A DNA stretch of 64,000 nt from Actinomadura xylanilytica. GTDB taxonomy: Bacteria > Actinomycetota > Actinomycetes > Streptosporangiales > Streptosporangiaceae. The DNA lies in the NCBI RefSeq assembly GCF_030283145.1, contig NZ_JASNWE010000003.1, positions 1-64,000 on the forward strand, given 5' to 3'. Below the pieces are notes generated by a model that was not told where the DNA came from, did not search any database, and worked only from the letters and a program-made list of their open reading frames with translations. Positions 8,081-16,653 of the stretch are shown piece by piece; positions within the stretch are counted from its first letter, which is position 1, and each line of letters begins with the position of its first letter. Position numbers and translations under genes: made by a program.

Positions 8081-9526
8081 TTAGTGAACTGGGGCCGGCG
8101 CGGCCGGCCCGGCGCGCCCGGCGGCGCGGCGGGCCACGTCGTCGGCGGCCAGGTAGGCGAGCCCGAAGGCGGGCAGCAGCCCGTTGCCGGGCAGGTAGCC
8201 GGCGGCGCCGTGGCCGGACACGCCGGCCGCGGCGCCGCCGGCCGCGTACAGCCCGGGGATGCGGCGGTCTCCGGGGTCGACGACGGCGGCGTGCTCGTCG
8301 ACCATGAGACCGCCCTGGGTGTGGAACAGGGCGGGCAGCACGCGGACCGCGGCGTACCGTCCGGAGAGCGGGCGCTCCCAGTTGGCGCGGCCGTGCTCGT
8401 CGGGGCGCTCGCCGCGCGCCACCGCCGCGGCGTCGGCCAGCTCGGCGGCGAGCGCGGCGGCGGGCAGGCCGGTGGCCTCGGCCAGTCCGGCCGCGTCGTC
8501 GGCCCAGACCAGGACGCCCGACTCGACGGTGTCGCGGAAGTCCTGGAACGGCTGGCACTGCTCGAAGATCACCTCGTCCAGCACGATCCAGCCGGTGCCG
8601 CCGGGACGGGCGGCGAGCTCGGCGGCGTACTCGGAGTAGCCCCGGGTCTCGTCGCCGAAGCGGCGCCCGCCGAGGTCGACCAGGACCGCGCCGTGGATGA
8701 TCGTCGCCCAGCCGACCAGCGTGCCCGCGTTGGCGGCGATGGCGCCGTGGCCCTGGTAGGCGTCCAGGAAGCCGGTGGCGGCGCCGAGCCGCTCGCCGAT
8801 GCGCAGCGCGTCGCCGAGCGACTGGTCGCCGCCCTGGTAGAGCGCGCCGGCGATCTCGGGGAGGTGCCGTCCGACCAGCTCGCGGTCGGCGCCGAAGCCG
8901 TTGGTGGCCAGCAGCACCGCGCGGGTGGGGATCTCCTCCTCGCCGCCGTCGGGGTAGCGGACGACGGCGGCGCGCACCGCGCCGTCCGGCCCGGTCGCCA
9001 CGTCCACCAGCCGCGCCGGGACGAGCAGGTCGATCAGCGGGTGCTCGCGGACCCGGCGGACCAGGTGGTCGAGCACGCTGGAGCCGTGCCGGCCGGGCAC
9101 CGAGTGGCAGCGCGGCACCGCGTGGCCGGGGTAGTTGAAGTCGGTGACCAGCGACAGCGGCAGCTCCACCGAGTCGGCCAGCCACTCCACCAGCGGGGCG
9201 CTCACCCCGGCGAGGGTGCGGGCGAGGCGCGGGTCGGCCCGGCCCCCGGTCTTGGCCATGATGTCGTCGACGAACCGTTCGGCGGAGTCGCCGACGCCCG
9301 CCTCGGCCTGCCAGCGGGACCCCGCACCGGGGAACATCGCGGTGGACATCGAGGTGTTGTTGCCGCGGCGGAAGTGCTCGCTGGCCTCGACGACCACCAC
9401 GCTGAGCCCCTGCTCGGCGGCGCGCAGCGCCCCGGCGAGACCGCCGCCGGCGCCGGCCACGACGAGGTCGGGCCCGTCCTCGGCCGGCGCGGGCCCGGCC
9501 ATCGCGTCCCGGACGGTCCCGGTCAT
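8081..9526 (-). CDS. FAD-dependent oxidoreductase (fumarate reductase / 3-ketosteroid dehydrogenase-like)
   Basis: A 481-residue flavoprotein of the FAD_binding_2 family, which inserts or removes a C=C bond next to a carbonyl or carboxylate. The dinucleotide motif is DLVVAGAGGGLAGALRAAEQGLSVVVVEAS near residues 18-47. The C-terminal FAD region reads PGLYAAGGAAAGVSGHGAAGYLPGNGLL. No signal peptide or haem motif is seen, so it is a soluble cytoplasmic enzyme. The ATG at 9526 overlaps the stop of the upstream racemase-like gene (ATGA), which fixes the start; a longer open frame upstream is Arg-rich shadow. It probably performs the redox step of the island's pathway. Confidence 0.85.
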   Translation of the reverse strand: MTGTVRDAMAGPAPAEDGPDLVVAGAGGGLAGALRAAEQGLSVVVVEASEHFRRGNNTSMSTAMFPGAGSRWQAEAGVGDSAERFVDDIMAKTGGRADPRLARTLAGVSAPLVEWLADSVELPLSLVTDFNYPGHAVPRCHSVPGRHGSSVLDHLVRRVREHPLIDLLVPARLVDVATGPDGAVRAAVVRYPDGGEEEIPTRAVLLATNGFGADRELVGRHLPEIAGALYQGGDQSLGDALRIGERLGAATGFLDAYQGHGAIAANAGTLVGWATIIHGAVLVDLGGRRFGDETRGYSEYAAELAARPGGTGWIVLDEVIFEQCQPFQDFRDTVESGVLVWADDAAGLAEATGLPAAALAAELADAAAVARGERPDEHGRANWERPLSGRYAAVRVLPALFHTQGGLMVDEHAAVVDPGDRRIPGLYAAGGAAAGVSGHGAAGYLPGNGLLPAFGLAYLAADDVARRAAGRAGPAAPAPVH

Positions 9527-10188
9527 GCCGCCCTCCCCACCTGGTCGGCCTCGTCCTCGACGGTCATCAGCCGCAGGGCGAGCGCGGTCGGGTCGATGAC
9601 CCGCGCGGGCAGCGGACCGGCCTCGACGTCGACGGCGGAGCAGCCGTTGATCACCGCGGCGGCGCCGCGCGCGGCCAGCTCGCCGACGGCGTCGACGAGG
9701 GCGGCGTTCCACGCGGCCGTGTCGGCGATGGCGTCGAACGGCAGCTCCATCACCGCGATCCCGGCCACGTGGGGGGCCAGCCCGTAGGCGTCCAGCCGGC
9801 GGCCGAGCTCGGCGCCGATGGCCTCGTTACGGACGACCGCGCCGAACCGGACACCCTTGGCGGCCAGGTGCATGGCACTGAGCTTGAGCAGCCCGTTCAC
9901 CGGGACGGCCCGCGCGGGCCCGGCGGCGGGGCCGGCGGGTACGGCCGGGTCGAGCACGCAGTCGGGGAAGGCCAGGTCGAAGCCGTCGCCGGCGGCGTCC
10001 AGCGTGGCGGCCACCTCGCGCTCGGAGGCGCGGACGGAGTCCTCGCTCTCCAGCGCCAGGGGGGCGGCGGGGCCGACGTCGCGCAGCTCGATCCGCAGGC
10101 CGGGCGGCGCCAGCCGGTCGTAGCGGGCCTGCCGCCGCCGGATCTCCTCGGCGGGCAGGTGGATGGGCGTCACCGCCAGGGCACGCAT
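9523..10188 (-). CDS. Asp/Glu/hydantoin racemase-like protein
   Basis: A 221-residue protein of the two-cysteine Asp/Glu racemase superfamily. Candidate acid/base cysteines are in LAFPDCVLDP (first domain) and VINGCSAVD (second domain), each in the expected place for a hydantoin racemase, aspartate racemase or maleate isomerase/decarboxylase. The first site has D before C rather than the common G-C-T/N, so chemistry may differ. The ATG overlaps the PrpD stop (TGATG) and the gene end overlaps the flavoprotein start (ATGA), so it is translationally coupled in the operon. Confidence 0.78.
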   Translation of the reverse strand: MRALAVTPIHLPAEEIRRRQARYDRLAPPGLRIELRDVGPAAPLALESEDSVRASEREVAATLDAAGDGFDLAFPDCVLDPAVPAGPAAGPARAVPVNGLLKLSAMHLAAKGVRFGAVVRNEAIGAELGRRLDAYGLAPHVAGIAVMELPFDAIADTAAWNAALVDAVGELAARGAAAVINGCSAVDVEAGPLPARVIDPTALALRLMTVEDEADQVGRAA

Positions 10189-11582
10189 CAGCTCGGCTCC
10201 TCCTTCTTCTCGGTTCCGTCCCCGGTGCCGGCGAGCCCGCGCAGCGGATCGCCGACGTGCGGGAGTGCGGGCAGGTCTCGGGACAGCTCGACCGCGCGGT
10301 CGACGAGCCCGGCGCGGCCGGGCAGCCAGCCCTTCAGCATCGCGACCACGGCGCGCTCGTCCAGCGGATGGTGGTCGGCGTCGCCGACGGGGTTCGGCAC
10401 CTCGCGGGTGACCGGCGCGGCGCCGTCGTCGAACTCGACGGTGACGCGGGCGGCGCGCTCGGCGGGCAGGCGTCCGGTCAGGTCGCCCGCGGCGGTGAGC
10501 CGGACGCGGCGGGCGAGGGCGCGCACGGCGGGATCGCCGAGGCGCTCCGCGCCGGACGAGGCGGGGCCGACCTCGCCGGTGAGCAGGGCGGTGGCGACCA
10601 CGAACGGCGTGGAGAACATCGCCGACAGCCGGTTGTCCCATCCGGTGGCCGCCAGCCCGGCGCCGAGCGCGTGGGTCTCGACCGTGATCCGCTCGATCCG
10701 CCCGGTCCGGGACGGGGCGAGCTCGGCGCGGAGCGCGAGGACGGCGTCGGCGGCCGGGTGGGTGAACGAGCAGGACGCGTGCCGCTTGAAGTAGCCGCGG
10801 GTGACGTCCCACCGCTCGCCGAGGCCCGCGGTCAGCCCGGCGGGGTCGAACCGGCCGAGCAGGGTGCCGAGCGACAGCGCGGCGGTGCCGGTGTTGCGGG
10901 CCAGGCCCGCCGCCGCCATCCGGGCCGCGACCAGCCCGGACAGGTTGGAGGCCCCCATCCAGGCGTCGCGCACCGGGTTGCCGCCGGTGGCCGACCCGAA
11001 GTGCCCGGCGACCGGCAGCCCGGCCCCGGTGTCGATCGCCGCGGCGGTCGCCCCGGCGCCGAGCCCGAGCAGCCGGGCGCAGCCGGCGGCGGCGCCGGGC
11101 ACGCCCCAGCTACCGTGCGGGTGGGCGCCGGGGGCCTGCGCCGTCGCCTGCCCGAACCGCGCCGCGACCTCGTAGGCGGCGAGCAGCGCGGCGGCCGTAT
11201 CGGCGCCGGTGCTGTCGAGCTCGCACGCCAGCGCGAGCACCGCCGGGAACCCGTGCGCCGCCGGATGGCCCTTGGCGTACTTGTTGCCCTCGTCCAGTTC
11301 CAGCGCGACCAGCGCCGTCGCGCCCAGCCAGGCGGCGGCGTCGGTGGAGACCAGCCGGCCCGCGCCGATCAGCGGCGCCGGCCCGGCCGGGGGCCGCCAG
11401 GCGGCCCGCAGCGCGGCCTGCTCGTCCAGCCCGGCACCGAGGGCGGTCACGCCCACCACGTCGAGCAGGACGAGGGAGAGCCGGTCCAGCACCGCGGCCG
11501 GCACGTCCGCGACGTCCAGCCGGGAGACCCACTCCCCCAGCTCCGCCGTCGCCCCCGCGGCCGCGGCCACCCGTTCGTCCAT
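10188..11582 (-). CDS. MmgE/PrpD family protein (first copy)
   Basis: A 464-residue protein of the family containing 2-methylcitrate dehydratase PrpD, cis-aconitate decarboxylase and iminodisuccinate epimerase; members add or remove water, CO2 or a proton on polycarboxylates. Features: LDEGNKYAKGHPAAHGFPAVLALA, SWGVPGAAAGCARLLGL, and GYFKRHASCSFTHPAADAVLALR, all typical core segments. The ATG at 11582 is chosen because GGAGG sits 8 bases upstream; a GTG at 11600 that forms a GTGA overlap with the preceding ATPase is the alternative. A second, diverged copy lies at 19.5-20.9 kb in the opposite arm. Confidence 0.82.
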   Translation of the reverse strand: MDERVAAAAGATAELGEWVSRLDVADVPAAVLDRLSLVLLDVVGVTALGAGLDEQAALRAAWRPPAGPAPLIGAGRLVSTDAAAWLGATALVALELDEGNKYAKGHPAAHGFPAVLALACELDSTGADTAAALLAAYEVAARFGQATAQAPGAHPHGSWGVPGAAAGCARLLGLGAGATAAAIDTGAGLPVAGHFGSATGGNPVRDAWMGASNLSGLVAARMAAAGLARNTGTAALSLGTLLGRFDPAGLTAGLGERWDVTRGYFKRHASCSFTHPAADAVLALRAELAPSRTGRIERITVETHALGAGLAATGWDNRLSAMFSTPFVVATALLTGEVGPASSGAERLGDPAVRALARRVRLTAAGDLTGRLPAERAARVTVEFDDGAAPVTREVPNPVGDADHHPLDERAVVAMLKGWLPGRAGLVDRAVELSRDLPALPHVGDPLRGLAGTGDGTEKKEEPS

Positions 11583-11596
11583 CGTGCGGTCCTCCG

Positions 11597-12298
11597 TCAC
11601 AGCCCCAGGTACGCCTTCCTGACCTCGGCGGAGCCGGCGAGCTCGGCGCCGGTGCCGTGCAGCACCGTCGACCCGCTCTCCAGCACGTACGCCCGGTCGG
11701 CGATGGCGAGCGCCTGCTTGGCGTTCTGCTCGACCAGCAGCACCGACACCCCGCCGTCGCGGATCCGCTCGATCGCCTCCAGCATCGCCCACGTCAGCTT
11801 GGGCGACAGCCCGGTGGACGGCTCGTCCAGCATGAGCAGCCGCGGCCCGGCCATCAGCGCCCGGCCGATCGCGAGCATCTGCTGCTGGCCGCCGCTGAAG
11901 GTCTGCGCGACCTGGCCGCGGCGCTCGGCCAGCACGGGGAACAGCTCCAGCACCTCGCGCAGGGCCGTCTCGGCCTGCGCGTGCGAGCGCGTCCACGCGC
12001 CCATCCGCAGGTTCTCCTCGACGGTCAGCGTGCCGAACAGCGCGCGGTCCTCGGGGACGTGCACCAGCCCGTCGCGGACCAGCTCGTCGGGACGGCGGCC
12101 CAGCGTCGGCGCGCCGTCGAAGGTGATCGTCCCGGCGGTCGGCCGGATCTGCCCGCAGACGGCGCGCAGCGTGGTGGTCTTGCCGGCGCCGTTCGCGCCG
12201 ACGAGCGCGACGATCTCGCCCTCCCCGAGGGTCAGGTCGACGTCGTGCAGGATCTGCATCCGGCCGTAGCCCGCGCAGACCTTCTCAACCTTCAGCAC
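11597..12298 (-). CDS. livF: Branched-chain-type ABC transporter ATPase LivF-like
   Basis: A 233-residue ATPase of the LivF type, energising import of a branched-chain amino acid or related carboxylate. Walker A is GANGAGKTT, the signature is FSGGQQQ, Walker B is RLLMLDEPS, and the C-terminal LVEQN and YLGL pieces are typical of LivF. It overlaps the LivG gene by 14 bases. The gene symbol reflects family, not substrate: linkage to catabolic genes suggests that this importer serves the island's own substrate. Confidence 0.9.
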   Translation of the reverse strand: MLKVEKVCAGYGRMQILHDVDLTLGEGEIVALVGANGAGKTTTLRAVCGQIRPTAGTITFDGAPTLGRRPDELVRDGLVHVPEDRALFGTLTVEENLRMGAWTRSHAQAETALREVLELFPVLAERRGQVAQTFSGGQQQMLAIGRALMAGPRLLMLDEPSTGLSPKLTWAMLEAIERIRDGGVSVLLVEQNAKQALAIADRAYVLESGSTVLHGTGAELAGSAEVRKAYLGL

Positions 12299-13019
12299 CG
12301 GCGGGCTCCTCTCCGAGATACGCCTCGATCACCCGCGGGTCGGAGGTGACCTCCTCGGCCGACCCGGCGGCCAGCACCCGGCCCTGGTCCAGGACCAGCA
12401 CCCGGTCCGACAGCCGCATCACCGCGGCCATGATGTGCTCGATGAACAGCAGCGTGGTGCCGTCCTGCTCGCGCAGGTCGGCGAGCAGGTCCAGGACCGG
12501 CTCGCGCTCGGCCGGGACGAGCCCGGCCAGCACCTCGTCCAGGAGCAGGACCTTCGGCCGCATGGCCAGCGCCCGCGCGAGCTCGAGCCGCTTGAGGCCG
12601 GCCGTCGGCAGCTCGGTCGCGGGCCGGTGCGCCCACTGGCCGAGCCCGACCCGCTCCACCACCTCGAGGGACCGCTCGCGTAGCCGCCGCGCGGGCTGCC
12701 GCTCGTGCTGGGCGGCCAGGCTCACGTTCTCCAGCACGCTCATGCTGCCGAACGGGCGCATGAGCTGGAAGGTGCGGACCATGCCGGCCCGCGCGATCCG
12801 GTCGGGCGAGCGGCCGGTGACGTCGCGGCCCGCGAACAGCACTCTGCCGGTGTCCGGCGCGAGCGCACCGCAGATCACGTTGAACAGCGTGGTCTTCCCG
12901 GCGCCGTTGGGGCCGATGATCCCGAGGATCTCGCCCTGCCCGACCTCGAACTCCACCTCCGACAGCGCCCGTAGCCCGCGGAAGTCTTTGCCGACGCCGG
13001 TCACGTTCAGGATGGTCAT
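12285..13019 (-). CDS. livG: Branched-chain-type ABC transporter ATPase LivG-like
   Basis: A 244-residue ATPase with Walker A GPNGAGKTT, a Q-loop FQLMRPF and Walker B KVLLLDEVLAGLVP; the canonical LSGGQ is replaced by LPTAGLKRLELARAL, a variant often seen in LivG-like subunits of this importer class. The C-terminal region IEHIMAAVMRLSDRV is LivG-specific. The ATG at 13019 overlaps the LivM stop (ATGA); a much longer open frame upstream is the shadow of livM. Confidence 0.88.
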   Translation of the reverse strand: MTILNVTGVGKDFRGLRALSEVEFEVGQGEILGIIGPNGAGKTTLFNVICGALAPDTGRVLFAGRDVTGRSPDRIARAGMVRTFQLMRPFGSMSVLENVSLAAQHERQPARRLRERSLEVVERVGLGQWAHRPATELPTAGLKRLELARALAMRPKVLLLDEVLAGLVPAEREPVLDLLADLREQDGTTLLFIEHIMAAVMRLSDRVLVLDQGRVLAAGSAEEVTSDPRVIEAYLGEEPAGAEG

Positions 13020-14083
13020 CGGCGCCACCTCGCCATCGCGGTGCCGACTATGCCCTTGGGCAGCAGCCGGACGATCAGGATCAGCAGGATCGCGTAGAGG
13101 GCGACGTCCAGCCCGCTGCGGCCCTGGAGGAAGTTCAGGAAGTCCGGCGGTGTGCGCAGCAGGGTCGCGGTCACGTCCGACAGCGAGCCGACGATGATCG
13201 CGCCGACCACCGGGCCCCAGACCGTGCCGATCCCGCCGATCACCACGGTGGCGATCGCCTGGATCGACACTGAGGAGCCGAACGCCAGGTCCGGGTTCAC
13301 GAACAGGTAGTACTGGGTGTAGAAGGCGCCGGCCACCGCGGTGATCGCGGCCGACAGCGCCACCGTCATGAGCTTGTGGCGCATCACCGGGGTGCCGAGC
13401 GAGGCCGCCGCGAGCTCGTCGTCGCGGATGGCGGTGACGTACCGGCCGGATCGCGAGTGCAGGAACAGGATGCTCGCCGCCCCGGCCAGGCCGGCCAGCG
13501 CCAGCGCGATCCAGAAGTAGGCGGGCGAGTCGGCGGCGAACTGGATCTTCCACAGCGAGGAGCCCTGGATCAGCGGCACGCTGAACCCGACCGCCTTGTT
13601 GGTGAACTCGGTGCTGGTGACGATCAGCCGCAGCATCTCCGCGAACGCGAAGGTGGCCAGCGCGAAGTAGGCGCCCTGGAGCTTGTAGCGGAAGGCGAAG
13701 TAGCCGATGACGACGGCGACGCCCGCGGCGACGGCCATTCCCGCAAGCATCCCGATCCACGGCGAGACCCCGTGCTCCACCAGCAGGTACGCGCTGGTGT
13801 AGGCGCCGAGCCCGAAGTAGGCGGCGTGCCCGAAGCTGAACATCCCGCCGAAGCCGCTCATGATGTTCCAGCCGACCGCCATCAGCAGGAAGATCAGGAT
13901 GCGGACCGCGACGGCGCCCTGCGCGGACGGCAGGATCAGCGGCAGCGGGATCGCCACCAGGAGCAACACCAGGAGGATCGCGAGCTGCCGGTTCTGCGGG
14001 CGCAGCGGCGGTGCCTTGGTCGCGCGGCCGGTGCCGCCGCGCCCGGCCGGGCCGGTGCCCCCGGCGATGGTGATGCCGGTCAT
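13016..14083 (-). CDS. livM: Branched-chain-type ABC transporter permease LivM-like
   Basis: A 355-residue integral membrane permease. After a 30-residue Gly/Arg-rich cytoplasmic N-terminus, about nine or ten hydrophobic segments follow, with the LivM landmarks MAVGWNIMSGFGGMFSFGHAAYFGLGAYT, YFALATFAFAEMLRL, SGRYVTAIRDDELAAASLG (the cytoplasmic coupling loop) and VIGGIGTVWGPVVGA. Start and stop both overlap neighbours by 4 bases (ATGA). It forms the translocation pore with LivH. Confidence 0.92.
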   Translation of the reverse strand: MTGITIAGGTGPAGRGGTGRATKAPPLRPQNRQLAILLVLLLVAIPLPLILPSAQGAVAVRILIFLLMAVGWNIMSGFGGMFSFGHAAYFGLGAYTSAYLLVEHGVSPWIGMLAGMAVAAGVAVVIGYFAFRYKLQGAYFALATFAFAEMLRLIVTSTEFTNKAVGFSVPLIQGSSLWKIQFAADSPAYFWIALALAGLAGAASILFLHSRSGRYVTAIRDDELAAASLGTPVMRHKLMTVALSAAITAVAGAFYTQYYLFVNPDLAFGSSVSIQAIATVVIGGIGTVWGPVVGAIIVGSLSDVTATLLRTPPDFLNFLQGRSGLDVALYAILLILIVRLLPKGIVGTAMARWRR

Positions 14084-15144
14084 GCCCGCCTCCCGAAGAG
14101 TCCCTGCGGGCGGAGGAACAGCACCACGACGAAGACCACGAACACGCCGAGCAGCGAGCTCTGTCCGTCCATGTAGATCGTGGTGAGCTGCTCGACCAGC
14201 CCGATCAGCAGCCCGCCGACCAGCGCGCCGCCGACATTGCCCATGCCGCCGAGGACCACGACGACGAAGGCGGTGATGTTGAACTGCTCGCCGAGCGTCG
14301 GGGTGACCGTGATCAGCGGTGCGGCCAGCACCGCCGCCGCCCCGGCGCACGCGGTGCCGATCGCGAAGGTGAGGGTGTGGATGCGGCGCACGTTGATGCC
14401 GACCAGCTCGGCGCCGGGCCCGTTCGCGGCGACCGCGCGGATCGCGGTGCCGAACCGGGTGCGGCGCAGCAGCCAGAACAGCAGCGCGCCGAGCAGCAGC
14501 GCGCCGACGAAGGCGTACAGCCGCGCGCCGGTCACCACCGCGCCGAACAGCCCGAACTGGAAGTCGCCGGGCAGCGTGACGGTCTTCGGCTCGGCGCCGA
14601 AGAACATCAGCAGCCCGTTCTCCAGCAGCAGCGACAGCCCGAGCGTGATCAGGAGCTGGTTCTCCAGCGATCCGCCGCCGGTGCCGCTGAGCAGCCCCCG
14701 GTGCACGACGCCGCCGATGAGGAACAGTGCCGGCACCGCCACCAGCAGCGTGAGGTAGGGGTGCAGGCCGGTGCCCTGGACCACGCCGAACGCGATGAAC
14801 ATGGCCACCGCGAGCAGCGCACCGTGCGCGAAGTTGACGATGTCGAGCACGCCGAAGATCAGCGTGAGGCCCATCGCGATGAGCCCGTACAGGCCGCCCA
14901 TCAGCAGGCCGGTCACCACCGACTGCCAGACCACCAGGCCGCTGCCCGACTTCAGCAGTGCGACCGCGATCGCGATGACGAGGGCGCCGCCGATGATCGC
15001 GACGCGCTTGAGGATCGCCGCGTTGCCCCCGCCGCCGAGCGCGGCGCGGAGCGGGTGGGGGGCCTTGCCTCGCGGGGAGGCCGCTCCTGGCGCCTCCGCG
15101 TCCGGGGCGAGTGCCGCCCCTTTCTGGTTTCCGATATTGCTCAT
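14080..15144 (-). CDS. livH: Branched-chain-type ABC transporter permease LivH-like
   Basis: A 354-residue membrane permease. The first 50 residues are a hydrophilic, Pro/Gly-rich extension; then GLLMGGLYGLIAMGLTLIFGVLDIVNFAHG, ENQLLITLGLSLLLENGLLMFFG, RRTRFGTAIRAVAANGPGAELVGIN (coupling loop) and LGGMGNVGGALVGGLLIGLVE identify LivH. The ATG at 15144 is preferred over one at 15153 because it overlaps the TGA of the binding protein gene (ATGA). Confidence 0.9.
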   Translation of the reverse strand: MSNIGNQKGAALAPDAEAPGAASPRGKAPHPLRAALGGGGNAAILKRVAIIGGALVIAIAVALLKSGSGLVVWQSVVTGLLMGGLYGLIAMGLTLIFGVLDIVNFAHGALLAVAMFIAFGVVQGTGLHPYLTLLVAVPALFLIGGVVHRGLLSGTGGGSLENQLLITLGLSLLLENGLLMFFGAEPKTVTLPGDFQFGLFGAVVTGARLYAFVGALLLGALLFWLLRRTRFGTAIRAVAANGPGAELVGINVRRIHTLTFAIGTACAGAAAVLAAPLITVTPTLGEQFNITAFVVVVLGGMGNVGGALVGGLLIGLVEQLTTIYMDGQSSLLGVFVVFVVVLFLRPQGLFGRRA

Positions 15145-16385
15145 GGCCGCCATGTCACCGAGTAGTTGGGCTGGGATTCGGCCTTCTCCGCCGGATAGAC
15201 CTGTTTCACCTGGCCGCCCTGAATCTGCATCAGCACGGGGAGGGCGTTGCGGTTGTCGCCGTTGGCGGCGAACCGGATCGGCCCGCGGCCGACGGCGAGC
15301 GGGGTGACCTGGGAGGCGCTGATCGCCTCGCGCACCTTCTCGGCGTCGGTCCCGCCGGCCCGGTCCACGGCCTGCGCGATCACCTGGACGGCGTCGTAGG
15401 CCAGGACCGCGCCGGTGCGCATCGGGGCGCCGAAGCGGCGCTGGTAGTCGGCCCGGAGCTTGGTCGTCTGGTCGTTCTTGGCGTCGTAGTGGTAGTTGGT
15501 GCTGAAGTAGCGCTCGCCCAGGGCCCCGGCGTCGGTGACGAACTTGGGCTGGTCGTAGGCACCGTTGGAGACGCCCCACACCGCGTCCAGGTTCGGCTTG
15601 ACGGCGTTGATCGCCTTGGCCGCCAGCAGGCTGTCGCGGTAGTACCCGGCGACCGCCAGCACGTTCGCCCCGGACGCCTTGACCTGGGTGATCTGCGCGG
15701 TGAGGTCGGACGTGGTGACCGCGTCGTAGCTGATGTTCGGCCCCATCTGGATGCCGAGCTTCGCCGCGGCCTTGCTGAACGCCTCGGCGGCGCCGCTGCC
15801 GAAGTCGGTCTGCTCGTGCAGGAAGGCGACCTTCCGCACGGGCTTGCCCGCCTTCTCCGAGACCTCCTTGAGGTACGCGGCGGCGGCGGCCGAGATGGCC
15901 TCGCTGCCGGGCTGCACCCGGAAGGCGTAGCGGTAGCCGTGCGCGAAGATCGCGTCCGAGGCGGTGACGTCCATGACGAACGGCACCCGGTTGCGCTCGG
16001 CGACCACGGCGACGTTGGTGCTGACGGCACTCTGATAGGTGCCGACCAGGCCGACCGCGCCTTCGGAGATGAGGCGCTGCGCCTCGCTCTGCCCGACCTC
16101 GGCCTTGCCCTGCGTGTCGCCCTCGGCGAGCTCGACCTTTCGGCCGCCGAGGGACTTGATGCCGCCGGCGGCGTTGATCGCCTCGACGGCGAGCTGCGCG
16201 CCGCGGCGCATCTGCTGGCCGTCGACCGCGTTCGCCCCGCTGACCGGGTGCAGCGCGCCGATCTTGACCGGGCCGTGGTCCCGCCCGGCGGCGGCGCCCG
16301 CCGCCCCGGACGGCGCCGACCCGCCGCACCCGGCCAGGAGGACCGCGCAGGCGCCTAGCCCGGCGACGAGCTTTCGAGCGGACAT
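15141..16385 (-). CDS. ABC transporter substrate-binding lipoprotein (LivK-like, periplasmic-binding type 1)
   Basis: A 414-residue extracytoplasmic binding protein of the Peripla_BP_6 type. The N-terminus is a lipoprotein signal: short basic start (MSARK), hydrophobic core and lipobox LLAGC. The mature domain has VKIGALHPVSGANAVDGQQMRRGAQLAVEAINAAGG, VGLVGTYQSAVSTNVAVVAERNRVPFV and a C-terminal lobe with MRTGAVLAYDAVQVIAQAVDRAGG. It is the first gene of the leftward operon and is separated from the divergent CoA-transferase gene by a 268-base control region with two related semi-palindromes. Ligand unknown; related proteins bind amino acids, amides, urea or aromatic acids. Confidence 0.9.
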   Translation of the reverse strand: MSARKLVAGLGACAVLLAGCGGSAPSGAAGAAAGRDHGPVKIGALHPVSGANAVDGQQMRRGAQLAVEAINAAGGIKSLGGRKVELAEGDTQGKAEVGQSEAQRLISEGAVGLVGTYQSAVSTNVAVVAERNRVPFVMDVTASDAIFAHGYRYAFRVQPGSEAISAAAAAYLKEVSEKAGKPVRKVAFLHEQTDFGSGAAEAFSKAAAKLGIQMGPNISYDAVTTSDLTAQITQVKASGANVLAVAGYYRDSLLAAKAINAVKPNLDAVWGVSNGAYDQPKFVTDAGALGERYFSTNYHYDAKNDQTTKLRADYQRRFGAPMRTGAVLAYDAVQVIAQAVDRAGGTDAEKVREAISASQVTPLAVGRGPIRFAANGDNRNALPVLMQIQGGQVKQVYPAEKAESQPNYSVTWRP

Positions 16386-16412
16386 TCCCACTCCTCCCGC
16401 CGATCCTGTGGT

Positions 16413-16429
16413 GTTCCGCTTAGAGAAAC
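16413..16429. promoter_or_regulatory. Putative IclR-type operator, copy 1
   Basis: The 17-mer GTTCCGCTTAGAGAAAC is semi-palindromic (GTT...AAC ends, central TTAG/CTAA). It lies 28 bases upstream of the binding-protein start. Its reverse complement matches the second copy at 16568-16584 in 14 of 17 positions. Confidence 0.6.
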
Positions 16430-16567
16430 GCCAAGTAGATGTTGCGTCATCGTGGCACCCACCACACGTCCAGGTCAATAACCTGTAACAACTTGACTCA
16501 CCCTGGAGAACAGTGCGAACTTGTGGGCAGGCTGAGGTGCGCGCGACGCAACACGGCGTTCACCGAC

Positions 16568-16584
16568 GTTCCCCTAAGCGAAAC
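16568..16584. promoter_or_regulatory. Putative IclR-type operator, copy 2
   Basis: The 17-mer GTTCCCCTAAGCGAAAC is related to copy 1 in inverted orientation and lies about 70 bases upstream of the CoA-transferase start. One copy near each divergent promoter is what is expected if the IclR protein encoded at the end of the leftward operon controls both arms. Confidence 0.6.
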
Positions 16585-16653
16585 AATGCGGACCTGCCCG
16601 CCCTCTCCTCCTCGCGCGAGGGCAGCGAGCCGACAGGAAAGGCGGTATGCCCC

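Noticed and set aside
6593..9787. 1064-residue plus-strand frame
   Set aside because: It runs antisense through three well-supported minus-strand genes and has Val/Gly/Asp/Arg shadow composition.
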